A stretch of DNA of 39,645 nt from Fidelibacterota bacterium (lineage in GTDB: Bacteria > Pseudomonadota > Alphaproteobacteria > Rhodospirillales > Rhodospirillaceae). The position numbers and the translations under genes were made by a program. This document shows, in pieces, positions 33,724 to 39,645 of the stretch. The stretch's first letter is position 1. Every line of letters begins with the position of its first letter. The stretch covers positions 1 through 39,645 of the forward strand of contig CANISR010000009.1 in the NCBI GenBank assembly GCA_947470105.1, written 5' to 3'. The notes under the pieces are model-generated. The model had not been told where the DNA came from, did no database searches, and saw only the letters and a list, made by a program, of their open reading frames with translations.

Positions 33724-35409
33724 ATGCGGAGCGGAATCCAAAAGGTCCTGGGGACGAGTTTCGCAGTAGCTCTTGCGACGATGCCGGCGTTCGCAAAAGA
33801 GTCGACTGTAAAGATCACCCCGGAAGAAGCCGTCGTGCGCCGCCTTACGGGCGAGCAGTACCGCGCCGTGATCCGGGATGTCTTTGGCCCCACCATTGAG
33901 TTTGGTGGTCACTTCGAACCCGGTCTCAAGGTCAACGGTCTTGCCGCCGCCGGCACCAGCAGCATCGGCGTGACGCCGGCCGGCATGGAGCAATACGACG
34001 CCATGGCGCGGGTCATCGCCGACCAGGTGGTGAGCGAGGCCTATCGCGCCCAGATGATTCCCTGCACGCCCGCCACCTCGCGGCGCGCCGATGACGCTTG
34101 CGCCCGCCAGTTCCTCGGCAGCGTGGGCCGGCTGCTGTACCGCCGTCCGCTGACCGCATCGAGCCTCACTGCCCATGTGGCCGCGGCCGGCGCCGCGGCG
34201 GACGCCACACACGATTTCTACAAAGGCCTCGCGCTCAGCCTGGGGGCCATGCTGTCGTCGCCCCAGTTCCTGTTCCGCGACGCCGAGCTGGAAGCCGATC
34301 CCGAAAACAAAGGCGGCTACCGTCTTGATGCCTATTCCAAGGCATCGCAGCTTTCCTTCTTCCTGTGGAATGCCGGCCCCGACCTGCAGCTCCTCGCCGC
34401 CGCCGAGAAGGGCGAGCTGGGTACGCGAAAAGGCCTTGAGCGCCAGGTGGAGCGCATGATGGCCAGCCCGCGGGTTGAGGCCGGTGTGCGTGCCTTCTTC
34501 ATCGACAACTTCGGTTTTGATGAATTCGCCGACCTCACCAAGGACGCGGTGCTGTTCCCGAAGTTCAGCGCCCAAGCCACCGCGGACGCCCAGGAGCAGA
34601 CCCTCAAGACCGTGGTGGAGCTGCTGCTGAAGAATAACGGCGACTACCGCGACCTGTTCACCACCAAGAAGACCTTCCTCACGCCGGAACTGGGCGCCAT
34701 TTACCGCGTGCCGCTGGTGGACAATCGTCCCGCCGGCACGCCGGACGGCTGGGCCCCTTATGAATTCGCTGCCGACGACAAGCGCGCAGGGATTCTCACG
34801 CATATGAGCTTCACCGCCTTGCATTCGCCGGCGGGGCGCGGTTCGCCCACGATCCGCGGCAAGGCGCTGCGCGAAGTGATCTTGTGCCAGAAAGTGCCGC
34901 CCCCGCCGGGCAACGTGCAGTTCAACGTCGTCCAGGACACCACCAATCCCCTGTACAAAACCGCCCGCGACCGCCTGACCGCCCATCGCAATAATCCGGT
35001 CTGCGCCGGCTGTCACAAGATCACCGATCCTATGGGCCTGGCGCTCGAGAACTTCGACGGCGCCGGCGAGTTCCGCACCACCGAGAACGGCAAGGCCATC
35101 GACACCAGCGGCGAGTTGGACGGCATCGCCTTCACCGATGCTGAAGGCCTGGGCAAAGCCGTGCACGACAATCCGGCCACGCCGAGCTGCCTGGTCAACC
35201 GCCTCGCGTCTTACGCCATGGGCCGCGCGCCCGGCGCCGGCGAGGGGCCGTGGATCAGTGCATTGCAGACCTCGTTTACCGAAAAGGGCTACCGCGTGCC
35301 CGACCTCATGCGCGAGATCGCGGTGAGTTCCGCGTTTTATCAGCGCGCTCTGCCCACGCTGCCCAGCGCCATGGCGTCCGCGCCCCCCGCTCAACAGGAG
35401 GCCAAATGA
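33724..35409 (+). CDS. Exported DUF1592/DUF1588/DUF1585 protein with one heme c motif
   Basis: This encodes 561 residues with a signal peptide (VLGTSFAVALATMPAFA). The order matches the planctomycete-type domains: LTGEQYRAVIRDVFG near residue 40, RRPLTASSLTAHV and LGAMLSSPQFLFRDAELEAD (DUF1592), AGILTHMSFTALHSPAGRGS followed by IRGKALREVILCQKVPPPPG (DUF1588), and CLVNRLASYAMGRAPGAGEG near the end (DUF1585). A single CAGCH at residues 427-431 could bind one covalent heme c. These proteins are frequent beside DUF1552 proteins, but I know of no established enzymatic role. Compared with long planctomycete members it lacks an N-terminal cytochrome or CBM part. Coupled to the next gene by ATGA. Confidence 0.87.
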   Translation: MRSGIQKVLGTSFAVALATMPAFAKESTVKITPEEAVVRRLTGEQYRAVIRDVFGPTIEFGGHFEPGLKVNGLAAAGTSSIGVTPAGMEQYDAMARVIADQVVSEAYRAQMIPCTPATSRRADDACARQFLGSVGRLLYRRPLTASSLTAHVAAAGAAADATHDFYKGLALSLGAMLSSPQFLFRDAELEADPENKGGYRLDAYSKASQLSFFLWNAGPDLQLLAAAEKGELGTRKGLERQVERMMASPRVEAGVRAFFIDNFGFDEFADLTKDAVLFPKFSAQATADAQEQTLKTVVELLLKNNGDYRDLFTTKKTFLTPELGAIYRVPLVDNRPAGTPDGWAPYEFAADDKRAGILTHMSFTALHSPAGRGSPTIRGKALREVILCQKVPPPPGNVQFNVVQDTTNPLYKTARDRLTAHRNNPVCAGCHKITDPMGLALENFDGAGEFRTTENGKAIDTSGELDGIAFTDAEGLGKAVHDNPATPSCLVNRLASYAMGRAPGAGEGPWISALQTSFTEKGYRVPDLMREIAVSSAFYQRALPTLPSAMASAPPAQQEAK

Positions 35410-36752
35410 GCGCGCTTATGAATTGCAGGGCGCTGAACCGCAGGACGCTGCTGCGGGGCTCCATGGCGGGTGCGGCGGTCACTGTCGCCCTGCCGGTCCT
35501 CGATGGGTTCCTCAATGACAACGGCACCGCACTCGCCGCCACCGGCAAGCCGCTGCCGCCAGTGTTCGGCACCTGGTTCCAGGCGCTGTCGTTCACCCCG
35601 GGCCGCTGGCTGCCCGACCAGGTGGGCAAAGGCTATGAGAGCAAGGCCGAGCTCAAGCCCCTCGACCGCTTCAAGGACCGCATGAACCTGTTCAGCGGCA
35701 TGAAGTATTTCCATGACTCGCGGCCCATGGAAGATCACCGCTCCGGCTGGGTGATTGGATCAAGCGGCGGCCTGCAGGTGGGCTCGGTGGCGCCGCCGTC
35801 CATCGACGACATCATCGCCGAAAATATCGGCAAGCGCACGCGCTTCCGGTCTCTGGAAATCTCGCTGAGCGGCACCCGCCAAAGCATCAGCCGGCGCGCC
35901 AACTCGCCCACCTACAATCCGTCCGAGCCGTCGCCGACCGCGCTCTACAGCCGTATCTTCGGGCCCGAGTTCAAGGACCCCAACGCCGCAGCGTTCACGC
36001 CCGATGCGGTTGCCCTGGCCCGCAAGAGCGTGCTGTCGGTGGTGGCCGAAGACCGCAAGGCGTTCTCGGCGAAATTGGGCGCGGCCGACCGCGCGCGGCT
36101 CGAGGAGTACTTCACCTCAGTGCGCCAGATCGAGCAGCAGCTTGAGATCGAATTGCAAAAGCCGGCGCCCCTCGACTCCTGTACCAGGCCGGGCAAGATG
36201 GACGAAGCCGGCCTCGGCAACACGACGGAACTGGTGGAGCCCAACACCAAACTGTTCGGCCAACTGCTGGCCCACGCCCTGTCCTGCGACCAGACCCGTG
36301 TTGTAAACGTGCACCTCGGTATTCACAGCGCCATCCGCAAGACCGGCGGCGCGCTGGCTTGGCACTCGCTCACTCACGAAGAGCCCACCGACGAGAAGCT
36401 GGGCTACCAGCCCCAGGTGGTGTGGTTTATCGAATGGGCCAACCAGAACTTCGCGTCATTCCTGTCGGTCCTCGAGAACACCAAGGAAGGCCCGGGCACG
36501 CTGCTGGACCGCATGGCGCTGCTGTGGATCACGGATCACGGCGACGCCCGCATCCACTCGGTCGATAACGTGCCGATTATCACCGTGGGCAACGCCGGCG
36601 GCCGCCTCAAATCCGGCTATCACATCTCGGCCCCCGGTGATCCTTCGACCCGCGTCGGCCTCACCCTGCAGCAAGCGTTTGGTCTGCCGGTGAACAGTTG
36701 GGGCCTGCTCTCAAACGCCACCACCAAGACCTTTAGCGAGCTCCAGGCCTGA
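35406..36752 (+). CDS. Tat-exported DUF1552 protein
   Basis: This encodes 448 residues. The leader LNRRTLLRGSMAGAAVTVAL (residues 10-29) has a twin-arginine and hydrophobic core. The mature part has family marks: FSGMKYFHDSRPMEDHRSGW, SIDDIIAENIGKRTRF, ISLSGTRQSISRRANSPTY, LARKSVLSVVAEDRKAF and a C-terminal LLWITDHGDARIHSVDNVPI, the latter being like the metal site of sulfatase/phosphatase-fold proteins. DUF1552 members are nearly always next to DUF1592-type genes; function unknown. ATG 35406 has AGGAGG four nt upstream and overlaps the previous TGA. A frame open from 35250 adds a leader without similarity and is rejected. Confidence 0.87.
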   Translation: MSALMNCRALNRRTLLRGSMAGAAVTVALPVLDGFLNDNGTALAATGKPLPPVFGTWFQALSFTPGRWLPDQVGKGYESKAELKPLDRFKDRMNLFSGMKYFHDSRPMEDHRSGWVIGSSGGLQVGSVAPPSIDDIIAENIGKRTRFRSLEISLSGTRQSISRRANSPTYNPSEPSPTALYSRIFGPEFKDPNAAAFTPDAVALARKSVLSVVAEDRKAFSAKLGAADRARLEEYFTSVRQIEQQLEIELQKPAPLDSCTRPGKMDEAGLGNTTELVEPNTKLFGQLLAHALSCDQTRVVNVHLGIHSAIRKTGGALAWHSLTHEEPTDEKLGYQPQVVWFIEWANQNFASFLSVLENTKEGPGTLLDRMALLWITDHGDARIHSVDNVPIITVGNAGGRLKSGYHISAPGDPSTRVGLTLQQAFGLPVNSWGLLSNATTKTFSELQA

Positions 36753-38125
36753 TGAAGAAGGTGTTGAAAGCTCTTGTTCTCACGGTCGCGCTCTCGTCCG
36801 GCGCGGCTGCTGCCGAGATCGGCCAACTTGCGTCGCCCGCCGGCATCACACTCCAACCCTTGGGCCGCGACCAGGGGTACGGCTTTGGCGGCGGCAGCGT
36901 CTCGGGCCGTGAGCGTCTGGTGTTCGCCAATGCCGCCGGCCTGACGCTTTACACCTACGAGCCTGATCCTGTTGGGGAGAGCCTCTGCACCAGCGACTGC
37001 GCCAAGGATTGGCCGCCGGCTCTGGCGCCGGCGCTGCCGAAGCTGTTCGCGCCGTGGTCGGTGATCACACGCGACGATGGCACGAAGCAGTGGGCCTATA
37101 AGGGCAAGCCGCTTTATACCTCATCAAAGGACGTCGACCCCGGCTCCTGGTACGGCAACAGCCCTGCCAATGACGGCCCCCGGCGCAAGAACGGCGCCGG
37201 TACCATGGTCGGGCGCGAGCCCAGCTACCTCGGTGGCGGCGGCCGCCGCCGCGACGGTTCACGGGAAACGCCGCTGCCCGAAGACTGGAAGATCGCCGAA
37301 CTCCTGCCGCTCAAGGACATGAAGCTGCCGGTGGGATTCCAGGTAAAGGAAGTCCAGGATGCCCTGGCTATCGTGCTGGTCGATCACCGCAAGCGCACGC
37401 TCTATGTGTTCGACGGCAATCCCAACAAGGACGCGCGGCCGAACTCACCCTGGGTGCCGGCGGAAGCGCCCCAGATTTCCCAAGCGGTCGGCGATTTTAA
37501 CTTCGTCGTGCGCAACGACGGCCGGCGTCAGTGGACCTATAAAAGCAAGGGCCTCTATACCTACGCGCCGGACCTGGAAGAGAGCTACGCCGACGGCATC
37601 GGCGTCGACAAACACTTTGATGTGGCCGCGGTCTATCGGTTCTACACACCCGCCAATGTGCGCACGACCTATACTCCGTCCACCGGCAAGATCCTGGCGT
37701 CCGCCCAAGGTCTCACGCTGTACCGTCGCGAGGCTCATTCGGTCGGGCAGACTCACGGGCTGCGCCGCAGCCAGCCCCTTAAGCCGGCGGTGGGCCGCGA
37801 TCTCGGCATCGATCCGGTGTGTGATGCGGAATGCCGCAAACACTGGCATCCCTTCCCGGCGGCAGCCCATCAGCCGGACGCCTGGGGCCAGTGGACCGTC
37901 TATACCCATCCTGATGGTTTCCGGCAGCTCGCGTATCAAGGCTACGCGCTGTGGACCCATGACGGCGACAAGCAGCCCGGCGATATCAACGGCCACGACG
38001 AATATCTGGACTTCCAGTTCAGCGGCCTGGTGACCAAGGACGGAGAGCTGCCGAAGAAACTGATCGATCTCGGCACGCCCCAGGACGGGCCGGCCGCGCT
38101 GTATTGGGCGGTGATCCAGCCGTAA
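36752..38125 (+). CDS. Exported protein with three PF03640 (secreted-repeat) units
   Basis: This encodes 457 residues. A signal peptide (VLKALVLTVALSSGAAAAE) precedes three units of the secreted repeat of unknown function (PF03640). Unit 1, about 52-130, has NAAGLTLYTYEPDPVGESLC, CAKDWPPALAP, WSVITRDDGTKQWAYKGKPL. Unit 2, about 210-290, is degenerate: it keeps RQWTYKSKGLYTY but lacks the Cys pair. Unit 3, about 318-420, has AQGLTLYRREAHSVG, VCDAECRKHWHPF, WTVYTHPDGFRQLAYQGYAL. The ATG shares one base with the TGA of the DUF1552 gene (TGATG). The repeats are common in bacterial secreted lipoproteins; heme or redox links have been proposed but are unproven. Confidence 0.83.
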   Translation: MKKVLKALVLTVALSSGAAAAEIGQLASPAGITLQPLGRDQGYGFGGGSVSGRERLVFANAAGLTLYTYEPDPVGESLCTSDCAKDWPPALAPALPKLFAPWSVITRDDGTKQWAYKGKPLYTSSKDVDPGSWYGNSPANDGPRRKNGAGTMVGREPSYLGGGGRRRDGSRETPLPEDWKIAELLPLKDMKLPVGFQVKEVQDALAIVLVDHRKRTLYVFDGNPNKDARPNSPWVPAEAPQISQAVGDFNFVVRNDGRRQWTYKSKGLYTYAPDLEESYADGIGVDKHFDVAAVYRFYTPANVRTTYTPSTGKILASAQGLTLYRREAHSVGQTHGLRRSQPLKPAVGRDLGIDPVCDAECRKHWHPFPAAAHQPDAWGQWTVYTHPDGFRQLAYQGYALWTHDGDKQPGDINGHDEYLDFQFSGLVTKDGELPKKLIDLGTPQDGPAALYWAVIQP

Positions 38126-38169
38126 TCGTTGCGTTTCATTTTCACTTCAGCATATCGGGGGATACGCCT

Positions 38170-38670
38170 ATGGAAGGCATCGTTGCTGGCCTATTGAGCA
38201 AGTTCGAGAGCGGCAAGATGTCGCGGCGGGATCTCATCCGCAACCTCACCGTTACCGCTGCGGCGACCGCCGCCGCAACACCTGCCGTGGCGGCATCGCC
38301 CATCGAGGGCAAGGGCTTCAAGGCGGTCGCGGTAAACCATATCTCCTGTGGTGTGGCGGATTACGGCCGGTCGCGGGACTTCTACGCCGACCTCCTCGGC
38401 ATGAAGGTGTCCCATGACACCGGCAAAGACTGCATCCTGTCCTTCGGCGATACCTTGCTGATCCTGCGCAAATCTCGCCAACCCGAGAGCAAGCCGCTGG
38501 TGGACCATATCGCCTATACCATCGCCAACTGGGATAAGAGCGTGGTGGAGGAAGAGCTCAAGCGCCGCGGCCATTCACCGCGCCCCGATACCGAGTTCAG
38601 CTTCCATATCAAGGACCCGGACGGGTTTGACGTGCAGATCGAAGGCGACGATGTCGCCCAATACCGCTAA
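38170..38670 (+). CDS. Tat-exported VOC/glyoxalase-fold protein
   Basis: This encodes 166 residues. A twin-arginine leader MSRRDLIRNLTVTAAATAAA precedes a VOC (glyoxalase/bleomycin resistance/dioxygenase) domain: AVNHISCGVADYGRSRDFYA, LLGMKVSHDTGKDC, LVDHIAYTIANWDKSVVEEE and FHIKDPDGFDVQIEGDD. Candidate metal ligands H57, H113 and E158 fit the two-His-one-Glu pattern. Most VOC enzymes are cytoplasmic; export by Tat suggests it is folded with a metal cofactor before transport. It acts possibly as a dioxygenase or isomerase; the substrate is unknown. GGGGGA eight nt before ATG 38170 supports the start. Confidence 0.87.
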   Translation: MEGIVAGLLSKFESGKMSRRDLIRNLTVTAAATAAATPAVAASPIEGKGFKAVAVNHISCGVADYGRSRDFYADLLGMKVSHDTGKDCILSFGDTLLILRKSRQPESKPLVDHIAYTIANWDKSVVEEELKRRGHSPRPDTEFSFHIKDPDGFDVQIEGDDVAQYR

Positions 38671-38698
38671 GCCTCATCTGAATTTTAGGGGACTCATC

Positions 38699-39645
38699 AT
38701 GTTGAAAACGTTCGTGCGGCGTGGCCTTGGGCTCGCGCTACTCGCCTTGTGCAGCCTTCCTGTGGCTGCCGCCGAAGGCCCGCCCGCCAATCCCGACATC
38801 TCCAAATACAAATACGATCCCACCTGGCCCAAGCTGCCCATCGCCAACAACTGGGCCATCGGCCTCATCGGCGGCGTGCATGTGGACGCCAAGGACCACG
38901 TCTGGATCTATCACAGCACCGCGTGGCTCTCGCCGCGTGATCTCGGCGCCGCCCAGAACCCGCCCACGGGCAAATGCTGCCTGCCGGCGCCGCCGATTCT
39001 GGAATTCGACCAGGCCGGCAACATCGCTCATGCTTTCGGCGGTCCCGGCGAAGGCTATGAATGGCCCACCGATCAGCACGGCCTGTTCATCGACTACAAG
39101 GGCAACATCTGGGTCGGCGGCAGCAAGACCCGCAAAGGCGCCGATGGCGTCGAGCCAGACGGCATGGTGCTGAAATTCAGCCCCGAGGGGAAATTCCTGC
39201 TGCAGATCGGCAGCCGCGGCCCCACCAAGGGCAGCACCGACACAACACGGCTTTCAGGCGCCGCCAACGTAGCGGTCGATCCCAAGACCAACGAAGCCTA
39301 CATCGCCGACGGTTACGGCAATCACCGCGTCATCGTAGTGGACGCCGACACCGGCCAGTTCAAGCGCCAGTGGGGCGCGTATGGAAAGCCGCCCACTGAT
39401 CAGGACATCGGCCGCTATGATCCGGCCCAGCCCCCGGCCCAGCAGTTCCGCATCGTCCACTGTGTCCGTATCGCCAAGGACGGACTGGTGTATGTCTGCG
39501 ACCGCCTGAACAATCGCGTCCAGGTGTTCAAGACCGACGGCACCTTCGTGCAGGAATTCATCTACCGCAAGGATACCAAGGGGTCCGGCGCCGTGGGCAC
39601 CATCGCCTTCTGGCCCGACGCCACCCAGAGCAAGTTCCTGCTCAA
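38699..39645 (+). CDS. Exported NHL-repeat (six-bladed beta-propeller) protein, cut by window end
   Basis: The frame starts at ATG 38699 with AGGGG seven nt upstream and stays open to the last base, giving 315 residues with the C-terminus missing. A signal peptide (GLGLALLALCSLPVAAAE) is followed by repeated NHL-type blades: GGVHVDAKDHVWIYHSTAWL, GLFIDYKGNIWVGGSKTRKG, AANVAVDPKTNEAYIADGYG with HRVIVVD, and HCVRIAKDGLVYVCDRLNNR with VQVFKTDG. NHL/SGL propellers include peptidylglycine-amidating lyase-like and gluconolactonase-like hydrolases, but many are binding modules. It sits 28 nt after the VOC gene and continues the same exported-protein operon. Confidence 0.87.
   Translation, partial: MLKTFVRRGLGLALLALCSLPVAAAEGPPANPDISKYKYDPTWPKLPIANNWAIGLIGGVHVDAKDHVWIYHSTAWLSPRDLGAAQNPPTGKCCLPAPPILEFDQAGNIAHAFGGPGEGYEWPTDQHGLFIDYKGNIWVGGSKTRKGADGVEPDGMVLKFSPEGKFLLQIGSRGPTKGSTDTTRLSGAANVAVDPKTNEAYIADGYGNHRVIVVDADTGQFKRQWGAYGKPPTDQDIGRYDPAQPPAQQFRIVHCVRIAKDGLVYVCDRLNNRVQVFKTDGTFVQEFIYRKDTKGSGAVGTIAFWPDATQSKFLL

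Noticed and set aside
33706-35394. Long minus-strand open frame opposite the DUF1592/1588/1585 gene
   Set aside because: Antisense shadow in high-GC coding sequence; the translated product is low-complexity in Gly/Ala/Arg/His with no recognisable domain.
1-39645. CRISPR arrays, tRNA genes, insertion sequences, phage attachment sites
   Set aside because: No spaced direct-repeat series, cloverleaf-like sequence, transposase or integrase was found on reading the intergenic regions.

Overview
The window is about 39.6 kb of GC-rich (roughly 62-64 percent by eye), densely packed bacterial chromosome. Genes are often joined by 1-4 nt stop/start overlaps. A TonB-dependent receptor, Tat-type and Sec-type leaders and an outer-membrane style C-terminal Phe point to a Gram-negative. 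The gene content and codon style fit an alphaproteobacterium, but this is an inference: no rRNA, tRNA or other phylogenetic marker is present. I found no CRISPR array, no tRNA and no intact insertion sequence.

Region 1 (1-11932) is a surface-polysaccharide locus. It opens with the 3' end of a threonine synthase-like gene. Next come a TPR plus GT61-family glycosyltransferase (minus strand), a decayed second copy of that gene (plus strand), and a minus-strand pair encoding a CmcI-like methyltransferase and an NAD(P)-sugar epimerase/reductase. Divergent from that pair is a translationally coupled operon: glucose-1-phosphate cytidylyltransferase, CDP-glucose 4,6-dehydratase, a 3,5-epimerase-like protein and a TylC3/NovU-like C-methyltransferase. 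Together these predict a CDP-linked, C-methylated (branched) 6-deoxyhexose. A Tat-exported PhoX-like protein, a hexapeptide acyltransferase and another GT61 glycosyltransferase follow. Two minus-strand promoters share -35, spacer and -10 almost base for base, and the divergent operon has a promoter of the same shape.

Region 2 (11933-19217) is mixed. It holds a secreted protein built from two copies of one domain and closed by a clear terminator, a Tat-exported LVIVD-repeat protein with an exported amidohydrolase, an EamA-type exporter, the relic of an aldehyde dehydrogenase gene, and a TonB-dependent receptor.

Region 3 (19214-31199) is a histidine-utilisation island: an HisC-like aminotransferase, a LysR regulator, HutC, a sodium:solute symporter, then hutF (divergent) and hutI-hutH-hutG-hutU-hutD. 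HutF plus HutG means the five-step route that passes through N-formylglutamate. A 12-bp motif (ATGTATAGNCAT-like; best copy the near-palindrome ATGTCTATACAT) recurs in three intergenic regions of this island and is proposed to be the HutC operator. Two copies lie in front of the aminotransferase/LysR pair, which ties those genes to the hut regulon.

Region 4 (31320-39645) begins with a Rieske oxygenase that has no reductase beside it. It continues as a same-strand run of six genes for exported proteins: an unrecognised secreted protein, a DUF1592/1588/1585 protein with one CxxCH motif, a Tat-exported DUF1552 protein, a three-repeat PF03640 protein, a Tat-exported VOC-fold protein and an NHL-type beta-propeller cut by the window end. 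This extracytoplasmic cassette is the best candidate here for a poorly described system. Its substrate cannot be read from the sequence.
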